Assembly (NCBI GenBank): GCA_007694905.1
Contig: REEU01000153.1
Location: 1 to 64,000, forward strand
DNA from: Gammaproteobacteria bacterium
Lineage (GTDB): Bacteria > Pseudomonadota > Gammaproteobacteria > Pseudomonadales > Azotimanducaceae
Reading direction: 5' to 3'
Length of the DNA stretch: 64,000 nucleotides
In this document: one piece after another, positions 42,612 to 52,431 of the stretch
How the letters are laid out: each line of letters starts with the position of its first letter
Position numbering within the stretch: the stretch's first letter is position 1
Made by a program: the position numbers and the translations under genes
The notes under the pieces: generated by a model
Told to the model about the DNA's origin: nothing
Databases searched by the model: none
What the model saw: only the letters and a program-made list of their open reading frames with translations

Positions 42612-44252
42612 ATGACGGCTGGCACCTCCGGATCAGATCGCGCGGGTGAGGACATGTTGAGCCACCTGATGGCGATGCTGTCGGCCGCACTCTGGGAGTG
42701 GGATCTCGAGCACGATCGTGTTCGATATGTGGGTACGGAAGTCGAGCTGGCAGGCTATCCGCTGAACGTCCTGCCCACGGACCTCGAAGGGCTGTTCGAA
42801 CTGATTCACGAACAGGAGCGTGCTGCGGCGCGCCGGGCCCTCGACGATTACGTATCCGGGCGGGCTGACCGCTACCGGGTGGAGTACCGGCTGCGTCAGG
42901 CTGACGGAAGTTACCGTTGGCTCCTCGCCCGGGGTCGGATTGTGGCACGGGACGCTGACGGCCGCCCGCTGCGTCTGCTGGGATTGTTCACTGATATCGA
43001 CGTTCTCCGTCGCCGCGAATTGGAGCGCAGCCGCCTTGAGTCCCAGCTGCGCCACGTCCAGAAGCTCGATGCGCTCGGCCAGCTCACCGGCGGCATTGCC
43101 CACGACTTCAACAACATTCTCGCCAGCGTGCTCGGCTATGCCGAGCTCGGGTTGCTCGAGTCCAGCTCGCCCCGTTCCCTGGAGTACTTCAAGGAAGTCG
43201 CCCGTGCTGCGGAACGTGGCCGCGACCTCATTGCCAAGCTGCTTGTGTTTACCCGAGCGGGGGCCGATTCCCAGCAGTCGGGCGTCACCACATCGCTGGG
43301 AATCGTTCCCGACACGCTGCGCATGCTGCGACCGATGCTGCCGGCGACTTTGCACCTGGAGGTGGACGCGGCACCGGCACTGTCCGACGTACAGATGGAT
43401 GCCAGCGCCCTGCAGCAGCTCGTGCTCAATCTGGCGATCAACGCCCGCGACGCCGTCGGCGAAAACGGCCGTATCAACGTGGTCCTGCGTCGCGGCGTAG
43501 GTGGGCCGGCCGTGTGTGCGTCCTGCGGTGCTGCCATCGACCGCGGTCCGGATTGGATCGAACTCGCTGTGGCGGACGACGGATCGGGGATGACTGAGGA
43601 GATTCGGTCCAGGATCTTCGATCCGTTTTACAGCACCAAGGAGTCAGGGCGCGGGTCCGGGCTCGGATTGTCCGTAGTGCATGGCATCGTTCACGAACAC
43701 GGCGGGCACATCCTGCTCGACACTGACCCAGGCAGCGGCAGCTGCTTTACGGTTCTGCTGCAGCCCGCGGCCAGCTCGGCGCCTGCTGCCGTCGAGCCGG
43801 AGCATGATCCCCTGCCGATCCGAGGCGGTGGCCGCCGACTTCTGGTCGTGGACGACGATCCCGCCATCGGTAGCTTCCTTTGCACCCTGCTCGAGGGGCA
43901 TGACTTTCGGGTGGATCTTCACCAGGATTCCGATGCGGCGCTGGTTCAATTCGAATCGGATCCCGAGCGCTGGGATCTGGTCATCACGGATCAGTCCATG
44001 CCGGGACTTTCTGGCGTGGAACTCGCAGATGAACTGCTGGCGCTGCGGCCTGACTTGCCTATCGTGATCTGTTCCGGATTCAGTGAATTTGTGGATGTGA
44101 GCAACGCCCGTGAACTGGGTTTCTGCGCCTTTTTGCAGAAGCCCGTGAGCGTACGTGACCTGCTGCAGGTGCTGGCGCGCTATCTGCCTCCGGAATGCGA
44201 TCGGGAAACGGGCTCGAATGGGACTGGGCCTGAGTCCGTGCGCGAAAACTGA
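42612..44252 (+). CDS. Soluble PAS hybrid histidine kinase
   Basis: 546-residue cytoplasmic kinase without membrane segments. A PAS_3 domain spans residues 15-132. The HisKA H-box [11 protein letters not shown] has phospho-acceptor His164. The ATPase domain has N-box [10 protein letters not shown] (Asn277), G1 ADDGSGM and G2 [13 protein letters not shown]-terminal receiver (residues 408-530) has DDD at 414-416 and phospho-acceptor Asp460 in VITDQSMPG. Between the N and G1 boxes sits a Cys-pair insert [14 protein letters not shown] (residues 302-315), which could bind a metal or sense redox state. No separate regulator gene lies adjacent. Confidence 0.92.
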   Translation: MTAGTSGSDRAGEDMLSHLMAMLSAALWEWDLEHDRVRYVGTEVELAGYPLNVLPTDLEGLFELIHEQERAAARRALDDYVSGRADRYRVEYRLRQADGSYRWLLARGRIVARDADGRPLRLLGLFTDIDVLRRRELERSRLESQLRHVQKLDALGQLTGGIAHDFNNILASVLGYAELGLLESSSPRSLEYFKEVARAAERGRDLIAKLLVFTRAGADSQQSGVTTSLGIVPDTLRMLRPMLPATLHLEVDAAPALSDVQMDASALQQLVLNLAINARDAVGENGRINVVLRRGVGGPAVCASCGAAIDRGPDWIELAVADDGSGMTEEIRSRIFDPFYSTKESGRGSGLGLSVVHGIVHEHGGHILLDTDPGSGSCFTVLLQPAASSAPAAVEPEHDPLPIRGGGRRLLVVDDDPAIGSFLCTLLEGHDFRVDLHQDSDAALVQFESDPERWDLVITDQSMPGLSGVELADELLALRPDLPIVICSGFSEFVDVSNARELGFCAFLQKPVSVRDLLQVLARYLPPECDRETGSNGTGPESVREN

Positions 44253-44317
44253 ACTGTGGCCGTTTTTGAATTCGCCGCGCGGCAGGCGCCGCCAGCGGCC
44301 TCTTTGGGAGTGGAATC

Positions 44318-45175
44318 ATGCATCCCGCAGTAGCGGAATTGCTCGAGTTGCTCACACTCGAGCGCATCGAAACGAACCTCTTTCGGGGTCAGAACGAAAG
44401 TCGATCCGGGCCACGCGTCTTTGGCGGTCAGGTTCTCGCGCAGGCATTGCGAGCCTGCGCAGCCACAGTCGAGACGCGGATGCCGCACTCGCTGCATGGG
44501 TATTTTCTGCGGCCAGGAGACAGTCGCCTGCCGATCCTGTTCGACGTTGACCGGATTCGCGACGGCTCGAGCTTCACCACGCGGCGGGTGCGCGGCATTC
44601 AGAATGGCGAACCCATCTTCGCCATGTCCGCATCCTTTCAGGTGGCAGAGGCGGGTCTAGACCATCAGGTGCCGGCGCCGGACTGGCCCGCTGCGGAAGT
44701 GCTCGAGGACGACACACGGGTAGCTCAACGGCTTCAGGGTACCGATCCCAACGTGATGCCGTGGGCCACGCGGGAGCGCCCGTTCGAATCCCGCTCGGTG
44801 TATCCCGTCGGTACGCCGCAACCCGAGGCGCCGGTCAAGCCGGCCTGGTACCGACTGCGGGCCGAGGTCGAGGAGGATCCGGTTCTGCACTGCTGTCTGC
44901 TGGCCTACTGTTCGGACATGGGCCTGATGTCCACCTCGCTGGTACCCCACATGGCGCATACGCCCCGTGCGCACATCATCGGCGCCAGCCTCGATCACGC
45001 CATGTGGTTCCATCGACCCCTGCGGGTGGACCACTGGTTTCTCTATGATCGCGACAGTCCCTGGGCGGGGGGAGCACGCGGGTTCAACCGCGGCAGCTTC
45101 TACGATCGCACCGGGCGGTTGCTCGCGTCCGCCGCGCAGGAAAGCCTGGTCCGGGTACGCCGGGACATGGAGTAG
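44318..45175 (+). CDS. tesB: Acyl-CoA thioesterase II
   Basis: 285-residue double-hotdog thioesterase hydrolysing medium/long-chain acyl-CoA. The first hotdog shows GPRVFGGQVLAQALRACAAT and LHGYFLRPGDSRLPI. The second holds the catalytic Asp in SLDHAMWFHRPLRVDHW, and GSFYDRTGRLLASAAQESLV near the end. Length matches E. coli TesB. A GGGAGTGG stretch precedes the ATG. It fits the acyl-CoA metabolism theme of the region. Confidence 0.94.
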   Translation: MHPAVAELLELLTLERIETNLFRGQNESRSGPRVFGGQVLAQALRACAATVETRMPHSLHGYFLRPGDSRLPILFDVDRIRDGSSFTTRRVRGIQNGEPIFAMSASFQVAEAGLDHQVPAPDWPAAEVLEDDTRVAQRLQGTDPNVMPWATRERPFESRSVYPVGTPQPEAPVKPAWYRLRAEVEEDPVLHCCLLAYCSDMGLMSTSLVPHMAHTPRAHIIGASLDHAMWFHRPLRVDHWFLYDRDSPWAGGARGFNRGSFYDRTGRLLASAAQESLVRVRRDME

Positions 45176-45232
45176 GGTCCTGGGCGATCCTCTCGGCCCC
45201 AGCAACGGCAACCGGCGGCGCCGTGTTCGTGC

Positions 45233-46480
45233 TCAGCCGGCAGGATCGATTTCGATGATCTCGATACTGGAGCGTTTCAGTGCGAGCTGGAGGTCGAGCT
45301 GGCCTCCGGGATCATCGGGAAACCGCAGCCGCGCGGCGTCAGCGCCGACCTGATCCCAGGTGGGGTCGACGCTCAGCCAGGTGGCGCCGATGCGGACCTC
45401 GTTCCAGGCATGGGGGGCGAAGCCACCACGCTCATCGCCCGCCCATGCCAGGCCGGTGACCAGCCGGGCATCGAATCCCGCGCGCTGCGCCAAGGCGGAG
45501 AACAGGGCTGCGAACTCGTAGCAGTCGCCACGGCCATCCGTCAGTAAAGCGTTGAGGCTAGGCGGCGCTGCGCCGGGGTGGTAGCGCACCTGCCGACGCA
45601 CTTCGGCCACCATGGCTTCCAGCAGTCGACGGTCGTCAGCATCCAGTTCAGCAGCGGCGTCGAGGCGTCGACCGTGGAGCTCGATACCTGCGTCATTGCT
45701 GTGCACTTCGAGGCCGGGTCCCGACCGGAACAGCTCGGCGGCGGGACCGATGACACGTACGCTCAGGCGGTCGATGCGGGCGGCATCGCCGAGGCGGGCG
45801 GAAACCTCCATCAGCAGAGGGCTGCTGCGTTCCACTGGCAGTACAGGCGCTTCGCCGACACGACGCAGAGTGAAGCCCGCTCCGATCCGGTAGCGCTCCG
45901 GCGTTCCATCTGGAGCCAGCCAAAGTGCCACTTCTGCGCCGTCGTCCCGCTGACCTCGAGCGTGGGTGCCTGCCGAGTCCCGGGACGCCACCTCCCAGGC
46001 AGTGACCATGCCTTCCCCTTCCCCGGTACCGAACAACCCGCGCTGTCGAACCTGCGTGCCTATCGGAGCGGTGGCAAGTTCCAGGGTATCGTCGAGATCA
46101 GCCAGCGTCGGCGCGCCGAGCTCGTCGCCGCGCGATACCTCATGGTGTTCGATGCCGCTGGGCGTTCGGGTGAAGCGCGTCCGCTGCAGCAGCACATGGG
46201 GCGGGTCGGCGGCGAATTGCAGCCGCTCCTCGCGCAGCATCAGGCCGCTGCCCGGCAGCACCATTTCAACCAGAGTGTCCATGCGCGGAGCACCTGCGGA
46301 GGTGCGCCCGCGCCGCTCCTCGATGCGCCCGGCGGTGTCGCCGTCGAGCTCGATGACGTAGATCCGCTGCGTGCCCGCCCCGTCGAAACCGCCGGGCAGG
46401 CCCGGCTCGCCGCTGCAGCCCGCCAGCAAGGCGATGGTGCAGGCGATCACCAGTTTCAGTCGCGGGAGCGCATAGGTCAT
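45233..46480 (-). CDS. Transglutaminase-like domain lipoprotein
   Basis: 415-residue predicted lipoprotein. The signal ends in LLAGC at residues 18-22 (lipobox), followed by Ser-Gly-Glu, so outer-membrane sorting is possible. The C-terminal transglutaminase-like domain has Cys in GRGDCYEFAALFSALAQRAG, His in GFAPHAWNEVRIG and Asp in WLSVDPTWDQ, forming the papain-like triad. The N-terminal 250 residues have no clear family. Such domains act as proteases or peptide-bond crosslinkers. It is divergent from glnS by 115 bases. Confidence 0.82.
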   Translation of the reverse strand: MTYALPRLKLVIACTIALLAGCSGEPGLPGGFDGAGTQRIYVIELDGDTAGRIEERRGRTSAGAPRMDTLVEMVLPGSGLMLREERLQFAADPPHVLLQRTRFTRTPSGIEHHEVSRGDELGAPTLADLDDTLELATAPIGTQVRQRGLFGTGEGEGMVTAWEVASRDSAGTHARGQRDDGAEVALWLAPDGTPERYRIGAGFTLRRVGEAPVLPVERSSPLLMEVSARLGDAARIDRLSVRVIGPAAELFRSGPGLEVHSNDAGIELHGRRLDAAAELDADDRRLLEAMVAEVRRQVRYHPGAAPPSLNALLTDGRGDCYEFAALFSALAQRAGFDARLVTGLAWAGDERGGFAPHAWNEVRIGATWLSVDPTWDQVGADAARLRFPDDPGGQLDLQLALKRSSIEIIEIDPAG

Positions 46481-46595
46481 GATGCAGTGGGCTCTTCCAA
46501 TGGCGAAAACCGCGGGCCGGCAATGGGTGCGGGACAGGGCAGGGTGCGGCGTTTAGAATGTCCGCCCTTCACAGCATGAGCGGTGACGCACCTAA

Positions 46596-48272
46596 ATGAC
46601 CGATAATGGTACGGACAACGCACGTCCGGACAACTTCATCGAGCAGATCATCCATAAGGACAACGCCAGCGGCAAGTTCGCCGGCGGCGTGGTCACCCGG
46701 TTTCCTCCGGAGCCGAATGGATATCTGCACATTGGGCACGCTAAATCCATATGCCTGAACTTTGGTGTCGCCGAGCGTTTCGGTGGGCACTGTTTCCTGC
46801 GCATGGACGACACCAATCCGCTGAAGGAGACCGCTGAATACGTCGCTGCGATCCAGCGTGACGTGCGCTGGCTCGGGTTCGAGTGGGGCGAGCGGGAGAG
46901 CCATGCCTCGGACTACTTCGAGCAGCTCTACGAATTCGCGGAGGAGCTGATTCACCGTGGTTGCGCATTCGTATGCAGCCTGTCGCTCGATGAGATCCGG
47001 GCCACTCGCGGGACCCTTACCGAAGCAGGCACGCCGAGCCCGTACCGGGATCGCAGCGTCGAGGACAACCTTGAACTCTTCCGGCGCATGCGGGCGGGTG
47101 AGTTCGCCGATGGGGATCACGTCCTCAGGGCCAAGATCGACATGGCGTCGCCGAACATCAATATGCGTGACCCTGTGCTGTACCGGGTGCGCCGCGCCCA
47201 CCACCAGCGCACGGGAAATGCCTGGTGCATCTATCCCATGTACGACTACACCCACTGCCTCTCGGATTACCTGGAGGGCGTCACCCACAGCCTGTGTACC
47301 CTGGAATTCGAGGACCACCGGCCGCTGTATGACTGGGTGCTCGACACTTTGGCGACACCGCATCATCCACAGCAGATCGAATTCTCGCGGCTGAATCTCG
47401 AATACACGGTGCTGTCCAAGCGCGTCCTGAATACGCTGGTGGCGGATGGCCACGTCGAGGGCTGGGATGATCCGCGCATGCCGACGGTGGCGGGTCTGCG
47501 ACGGCGAGGGGTGCGGCCGCAAGCGATCCGGGAGTTCTGTCACCGCATCGGCATCACGCGCTCCGACGGTACGGTGGAGATGAGTGCGCTGGAACGCTGC
47601 ATCCGCGACGATCTCGAGGCGATGCCGCGGGCGCTGGCCGTCGTGGAGCCGCTGAAAGTGGTGCTGACGAACTATCCGGAGGATCGCGAGGAGTGGTTTA
47701 CGGCGCCGAATCATCCTCAGGTGGAGATGCTTGGTACCCGCGAGATCCCGTTCTGCCGTGAGTTGTGGATCGAGCGTGACGACTTCATGTTCGATCCGCC
47801 GAACAAGAAGTACAAGCGCCTGTCCCCGGGGGCTGAGGTGCGTCTGCGCTACGGCTACATCATTCGCTGCGACGAGGTGGTGACCGGCAATGAAGGCGAG
47901 GCGGTCGAATTGCGCTGCAGCGTCGATCTCGAGTCCCGGGCCGGTGGCGCCAATGCCGAGCGCAAGGTCAAAGGCGTGATTCACTGGGTGAGTTTGCGGC
48001 ACGGCGTAGCGGCAGAAATGCGGCTGTACGATCGCCTGTTCACTGAATCGAATCCAGGTAGGCTCAAGGACGGCCGTCGCTTTACCGATGTGCTGAACCC
48101 TGATTCCCTGGTGTTGCGTGAGGGTTTCGTGGAACCCTACCTGGCCGGGCTCGACGTCGGCGCTCGCGTGCAATTCGAACGGACGGGCTGGTTCTACCTG
48201 GAGCCTGAACGGTCGCGGCCGCAGCGGCCGGTGTTTAATCGCATCATCACCTTGCGGGATAACTGGGCTTAA
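46596..48272 (+). CDS. glnS: Glutaminyl-tRNA synthetase
   Basis: 558-residue class I aminoacyl-tRNA synthetase charging tRNA-Gln. The HIGH-type motif is PPEPNGYLHIGHAKSICLNF (residues 38-57), and the KMSKS-type loop is VLSKRVLNTLV. The anticodon-binding beta barrels include FTAPNHPQVEMLGTREIPF. Length matches E. coli GlnS. Presence of GlnS means direct glutaminylation, typical of Gammaproteobacteria. Two in-frame features (GTDNARPDNFIEQIIHKDN) match the usual N-terminus. Confidence 0.97.
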   Translation: MTDNGTDNARPDNFIEQIIHKDNASGKFAGGVVTRFPPEPNGYLHIGHAKSICLNFGVAERFGGHCFLRMDDTNPLKETAEYVAAIQRDVRWLGFEWGERESHASDYFEQLYEFAEELIHRGCAFVCSLSLDEIRATRGTLTEAGTPSPYRDRSVEDNLELFRRMRAGEFADGDHVLRAKIDMASPNINMRDPVLYRVRRAHHQRTGNAWCIYPMYDYTHCLSDYLEGVTHSLCTLEFEDHRPLYDWVLDTLATPHHPQQIEFSRLNLEYTVLSKRVLNTLVADGHVEGWDDPRMPTVAGLRRRGVRPQAIREFCHRIGITRSDGTVEMSALERCIRDDLEAMPRALAVVEPLKVVLTNYPEDREEWFTAPNHPQVEMLGTREIPFCRELWIERDDFMFDPPNKKYKRLSPGAEVRLRYGYIIRCDEVVTGNEGEAVELRCSVDLESRAGGANAERKVKGVIHWVSLRHGVAAEMRLYDRLFTESNPGRLKDGRRFTDVLNPDSLVLREGFVEPYLAGLDVGARVQFERTGWFYLEPERSRPQRPVFNRIITLRDNWA

Positions 48273-48303
48273 GGTGCCGACGTTCGAAGGAAGGAGTTGC
48301 CGG

Positions 48304-49218
48304 ATGCTTGAGGAAGTGACGTTGTTCGAGGTGTCGCCTCGAGACGGCTTACAGAACGAGCCTGGCGTCCTGCCCACAGCCGCCAAGCTCGAACTAATCG
48401 AAGACGCCGTTGCCGCGGGTGTCCGTCGCATCGAGGTGGCGAGTTTTGTGCACCCGGAGAAGGTGCCGCAGATGGCCGATGCCGAGGCGGTGTGCGCCGG
48501 TCTGCCCGCGGCGCCTGATGTGCGCTACACGGGGCTGGTCCTGAACATGCGTGGCCTGGAGCGAGCTCTGGCCACCGGCCGGCTGCACGAAGTCGGCATG
48601 GTGATACCCGCCAGCGATACGTTCGGCGTGCGCAATCAGGGCATGGACGTGGAGCGCGCGTTGTCGGTGGCGGAGGATGTCATCGCCCGTGCGCGCGAGG
48701 CCGGCATCGGCGTGCAGGTGACCATTGCGGTGGCTTTCGGCTGTCCATTCGAGGGCGAGGTGCCTGCCTCCAGAGTGATCGATATGGCGCGTCGTCTGGC
48801 CGCAGCGGCTCCCGATGAGCTGTGCCTTGCGGATACGGTAGGAGTCGCCGTGCCCGGTCAGGTACTGCATCTATTTCCTGCGATTCGCGACCTGCTCGCG
48901 GCTCCGCTGCCCCTGCGCGCGCATTTCCATAACACCCGCAACACGGGCATCGCCAACGCTTTTGCGGCGTTGCAGGCCCACGTGGATGTCCTTGACGCCA
49001 GTATCGGCGGGATTGGCGGTTGCCCGTTCGCGCCCAAGGCGACCGGTAATATTCCCAGCGAAGACCTGCTCTACATGCTGGAGCGCATGGGCGTTCGCAC
49101 CGGCGTCGATCTCGCCAGCATGATCCGTGCCGCCGAGCGGCTCGCTGATCGCCTCGGCCGCTCCTTGCCGGGCCTAGTGAGTCGCGCCGGCGGCTTCCCC
49201 AAGCCGGAGGCCGCCTGA
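48304..49218 (+). CDS. Hydroxymethylglutaryl-CoA lyase family protein
   Basis: 304-residue TIM-barrel lyase of the HMGL-like family. Active-site elements are LFEVSPRDGLQNEPG (Arg-Asp, residues 7-21), VEVASFVHPEKVPQMADAE and the glycine-rich loop GGIGGCPFAPKATGNIPSED with the catalytic Cys. It cleaves 3-hydroxy-3-methylglutaryl-CoA to acetoacetate and acetyl-CoA in leucine breakdown, though some members act on related CoA thioesters. ATG at 48304 follows AAGGAGTTG. It overlaps the CoA-transferase gene by one base. Confidence 0.9.
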   Translation: MLEEVTLFEVSPRDGLQNEPGVLPTAAKLELIEDAVAAGVRRIEVASFVHPEKVPQMADAEAVCAGLPAAPDVRYTGLVLNMRGLERALATGRLHEVGMVIPASDTFGVRNQGMDVERALSVAEDVIARAREAGIGVQVTIAVAFGCPFEGEVPASRVIDMARRLAAAAPDELCLADTVGVAVPGQVLHLFPAIRDLLAAPLPLRAHFHNTRNTGIANAFAALQAHVDVLDASIGGIGGCPFAPKATGNIPSEDLLYMLERMGVRTGVDLASMIRAAERLADRLGRSLPGLVSRAGGFPKPEAA

Positions 49219-50399
49219 TGCCTGGACCGCTCGAAGGCCTCCGAGTCCTGGAGCTCGGGCAACTCATTGCCGGCCCCTTCTGCGGCCAATTGCTCGGTGA
49301 TCTCGGTGCCGACGTGATCAAGGTGGAACCGCCCGGTAAGGGCGACGCCATGCGCGAGTGGGGCCAGGGGAAGCCGGTGTGGTGGCCGGTGATCGCCCGC
49401 AACAAGAAATGCATCACCCTCGATCTGCGGCGCGCAACCGGTCAGAGGATCCTTGCGGATCTGGCCGCAGAGGCGGACATTCTGATCGAGAACTTTCGCC
49501 CGGGCACACTGGAGAAGTGGGGGCTGGGACCGGAGTCCCTGCACGGGCGCAATCCGGGTCTGATCGTGGTCCGGGTGAGCGGATTCGGACAGACCGGCCC
49601 GTACGCTGCGCGCGCCGGCTACGGTTCCATCGGCGAAGCGATGGGCGGCATGCGCCATCTGGCGGGCGAGCCGGATCGTCCGCCGAGCCGGGTGGGTTTA
49701 TCCATCGGTGACGCGTTGGCAGCCACATTCGGTTGCGTCGGGGCGCTCGCCGCTCTGGAGCATCGGCGTCGCACCGGGCGCGGCCAGGTGGTGGACTCGG
49801 CGATATACGAAGCGGTACTCGGCATGCTGGAAAGCACCGTTGCGGAATACACGGAAGCCGGCGTCATTCGTGAGCGTACCGGTGCCATTCTGCCGAAAAT
49901 CGCGCCGTCGAACGTCTATGGAACGGCCGACGGGGAGATGGTGCTGGTGGCTGCCAATCAGGACAGCGTGTTCGCGCGTCTGGCCGAGGCCATGGGCGAA
50001 CCGGAGCTGGCCCGTGACCCGCGTTACGCCACCCATGTGGCCCGTGGTGAACACCAGGCAGAGTTGGACGCGCACATCGACGCCTGGACCCGGACGCTGG
50101 CTGCGGCGGATCTGCTCGAGCGCTGTGAGCAGCACGGGGTACCGGCAGGGCGCATCTACCGGGTTCCGGAGATGCTGAATGATCCCCAGTTCCAGGCGCG
50201 GGAGGCGATCGTCAAGGTGGAGCATCCGGAATTACCGAATCTGCACATGCAGAACGTCTTTCCGCGGCTGTCAGAGACACCCGGAAGCATCCGCTGGGCA
50301 GGTCCTGCGCTTGGTGCGCACACAGACGAGGTGCTTGGTGATCTGCTGGGCTACGATGCCGAGCGGCTAGCCGCACTGCGTGCGGAAGGACACATCTGA
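49218..50399 (+). CDS. CaiB/BaiF family III CoA-transferase
   Basis: 393-residue CoA-transferase. It opens GPLEGLRVLELGQLIAGPFC, followed by LLGDLGADVIKVEPPGKGD and the catalytic Asp in VGLSIGDALAATFGCVGAL (near residue 163). ENFRPGTLEKWGL is the standard CoA-binding strand. It probably transfers CoA between acids in the same pathway as the overlapping lyase. Its acceptor is unknown. Confidence 0.92.
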   Translation: MPGPLEGLRVLELGQLIAGPFCGQLLGDLGADVIKVEPPGKGDAMREWGQGKPVWWPVIARNKKCITLDLRRATGQRILADLAAEADILIENFRPGTLEKWGLGPESLHGRNPGLIVVRVSGFGQTGPYAARAGYGSIGEAMGGMRHLAGEPDRPPSRVGLSIGDALAATFGCVGALAALEHRRRTGRGQVVDSAIYEAVLGMLESTVAEYTEAGVIRERTGAILPKIAPSNVYGTADGEMVLVAANQDSVFARLAEAMGEPELARDPRYATHVARGEHQAELDAHIDAWTRTLAAADLLERCEQHGVPAGRIYRVPEMLNDPQFQAREAIVKVEHPELPNLHMQNVFPRLSETPGSIRWAGPALGAHTDEVLGDLLGYDAERLAALRAEGHI

Positions 50400-50474
50400 C
50401 GCGCCCAACATCGCACGCACCGCCGTGCAATCACGTTCACGAACGATTTCCTGAGATGCATGAGGAGGGACAAC

Positions 50475-50870
50475 ATGGGTTTGGCACTGACTAAGGATTC
50501 CATCGACCTCGGGATCATCAGCCGCAATGCGGGTCCGATGGTCACGTTCTATCGGGACGTGCTCGGCTTCGAGGACGACGGCACCATGGAGGTGCCCGGC
50601 ATCGGCACCATGTACCGGCTGCGTTGCGGCAGCAGCGCGATCAAGATCACCGAGGCGCAGCCAAAGGCGGATGCGGCCCCAGGCGGGTTGATGGGCAGCA
50701 CGGGCCTGCGCTACTGGACCATTTCCGTCGCCGACGTCGATGCCGCGACGGACACCTGCCGTAAGGCAGGCCATGAACCGGTGATTCCGCCACGCGACAT
50801 CCGCCCCGGCGTACGCATTGCCATGTTCGCCGACCCGGACGGCAACTGGGTGGAGTTGCTGCAATCGTGA
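50475..50870 (+). CDS. VOC/glyoxalase-family protein
   Basis: 131-residue single-domain VOC protein. Paired beta-alpha-beta modules are seen at SIDLGIISRNAGPMVTFYRD and TGLRYWTISVADVDAATDTC, with metal-type residues near FADPDGNWVELLQS. The E-x-P glyoxalase I pattern is not evident, so it may be a lyase, dioxygenase or epimerase-like member. ATG at 50475 has GAGGAGG six bases upstream. Its last bases overlap the GTG of the dUTPase gene by four. Confidence 0.82.
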   Translation: MGLALTKDSIDLGIISRNAGPMVTFYRDVLGFEDDGTMEVPGIGTMYRLRCGSSAIKITEAQPKADAAPGGLMGSTGLRYWTISVADVDAATDTCRKAGHEPVIPPRDIRPGVRIAMFADPDGNWVELLQS

Positions 50871-51514
50871 CGGGCGTAAGTGCCGATCGCGTCCGCGCCA
50901 TGCTCGAAACCATGGCGCGTCTGCAGGACGACCACAACTGCAAGGTTGCGTCGGACTGGCGTGATCGGGGCTTTCCCTATGCCCGAGCGGTATGGGTCGA
51001 GTGTGCGGAGCTGCTGGATCACTTTGGCTGGAAGTGGTGGAAGCAACAACACCCGGACCTCGGGCAGGTACGACTGGAAGTGGTCGACATCTGGCACTTC
51101 GGTCTCAGCATGCTGCTGCTCGAAGGTGAGGTCGATGCAGGAACAGTCAAGCTATTCCAGACCCGGGTCGGGCAACCGCGTTCCCTGGATGCGTTCCGCA
51201 GTGATGTCGAGGCATTGGCGGTGGCTGCGCTGGCAGATCAGCGCTTCGACATTGCAGCCTTCATCGATCTGCTCAATGGGCTCGACATGGACCTTGCCGA
51301 TCTGACGCGTGAGTACATCGGCAAGAACGTGCTGAACAACTTCCGTCAGGCGCATGGGTATCAGGACGGCAGCTACCGTAAGGTCTGGGGCGGTCGGGAA
51401 GACAATGTGCACCTGCTCGAGGTGATCGAAGCTCTCGACGCCGGCGCGCCGGAGTTCGCCGATCGACTCTGGGATGCCCTGGTCGCCCGCTACCGATCCA
51501 CCGCGACGGCCTGA
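50867..51514 (+). CDS. Dimeric all-alpha dUTP diphosphatase
   Basis: 215-residue NTP pyrophosphatase of the dimeric (MazG-like) dUTPase type, converting dUTP to dUMP. The metal-binding helices are visible as AVWVECAELLDHFGWKWWKQ (residues 39-58, E-x2-E-x14-pattern) followed by VRLEVVDIWHF with the second E-x2-D pair. Gammaproteobacteria usually carry the trimeric Dut enzyme, so this form is notable; it is more typical of Campylobacter, trypanosomes and phages. Whether a trimeric Dut is also present cannot be seen. GTG start at 50867. Confidence 0.82.
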   Translation: MTGVSADRVRAMLETMARLQDDHNCKVASDWRDRGFPYARAVWVECAELLDHFGWKWWKQQHPDLGQVRLEVVDIWHFGLSMLLLEGEVDAGTVKLFQTRVGQPRSLDAFRSDVEALAVAALADQRFDIAAFIDLLNGLDMDLADLTREYIGKNVLNNFRQAHGYQDGSYRKVWGGREDNVHLLEVIEALDAGAPEFADRLWDALVARYRSTATA

Positions 51515-51627
51515 AGCCGGGCGTCACACGATCGTCACGATAGATTCATACTTCCTTGTTGGGCGCGTCACGCGCCCGTCACGCTCCCCTATCAGTCTGG
51601 GTCAAACCAGCAGAGCAGGAAGGGAGC
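51515..51627. promoter_or_regulatory. Gap with hairpin upstream of the LpxH-like gene
   Basis: 113 bases carrying GGGCGCG-TCA-CGCGCCC (51561-51577), a seven-base perfect stem, and ribosome binding sequence GGAAGGGAGC before the ATG at 51628. The hairpin may mark the end of the VOC-dUTPase transcript or the leader of the next one. Confidence 0.45.
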
Positions 51628-52431
51628 ATGGCGCAAACCGAGACAATACCCCATCACTACCGCACCATATGGCTGTCCGACATCCACCTCGGAACCCGCG
51701 GCTGCCAGGCGGATGTTCTTCTCGACTTCCTCAAAAACCACACCTGTGACCGGCTCTATCTCGTGGGAGACATCATCGACGGCTGGCGGCTGTCGAGCAG
51801 TCTGTACTGGCCGCAGAGCCATTCCAACGTCCTGCGGCGCTTCCTTACGCTGGCCAAACGTGGGACGGAAGTGGTCTACGTGACCGGCAATCACGACGAG
51901 TTTCTGCGCCGTTTCTCCGACCACAGTTTCGGCAATATCCGCCTTGTGGATCGTGCAGTGCACCGCACCGCTGACGATCGCACGCTGCTGGTGGTGCACG
52001 GCGACGAGTACGACGTCATCACCCGCTACCATCGCTGGATCGCCTGGCTGGGCGATCTGGGCTATCAGTTTTTGCTCGAGGTCAATCGGGTGAACAACGT
52101 GATCCGGGAGCGTCTTGGATACGGCCGCTGGTCGCTGTCCGCCTGGGTCAAGCACCGTGTGAAACGGGCCGTCAACTTCATCAGCGAGTTTGAAATCGCG
52201 GTGGCGCGGGAGTGCGAACGTGAAGGCTTCGACGGAGTGGTATGTGGCCACATTCACCACGCCGAGATTCGCGACATCGGAGAGGTCTGCTACCTGAACT
52301 GTGGCGACTGGGTTGAATCATGCACTGCCCTGGTCGAAGGGGCGGATGGCGACATCCGCGTGCTCCACTGGCATGGCGAAGAGCCTGCAGATTTGATTCT
52401 GCTTCCGACGCGCGAGGAGCGCGCCGCATGA
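51628..52431 (+). CDS. LpxH-like UDP-2,3-diacylglucosamine diphosphatase family
   Basis: 267-residue calcineurin-like phosphoesterase. Metal ligands are in WLSDIHLGTRG (Asp, His), VGDIIDGW, VTGNHDEFLRR and CGHIHHAEIRD. Its closest look is to the COG2908 LpxH-like group, which acts on lipid A precursors. The paired GT4 glycosyltransferase, coupled by ATGA, suggests a lipid or glycolipid step rather than canonical LpxH. ATG at 51628 is chosen for its strong binding site; a longer frame upstream is unsupported. Confidence 0.85.
   Translation: MAQTETIPHHYRTIWLSDIHLGTRGCQADVLLDFLKNHTCDRLYLVGDIIDGWRLSSSLYWPQSHSNVLRRFLTLAKRGTEVVYVTGNHDEFLRRFSDHSFGNIRLVDRAVHRTADDRTLLVVHGDEYDVITRYHRWIAWLGDLGYQFLLEVNRVNNVIRERLGYGRWSLSAWVKHRVKRAVNFISEFEIAVARECEREGFDGVVCGHIHHAEIRDIGEVCYLNCGDWVESCTALVEGADGDIRVLHWHGEEPADLILLPTREERAA

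Noticed and set aside
46569-48431. 620-codon minus-strand frame opposite glnS
   Set aside because: Antisense to an essential synthetase with intact motifs.
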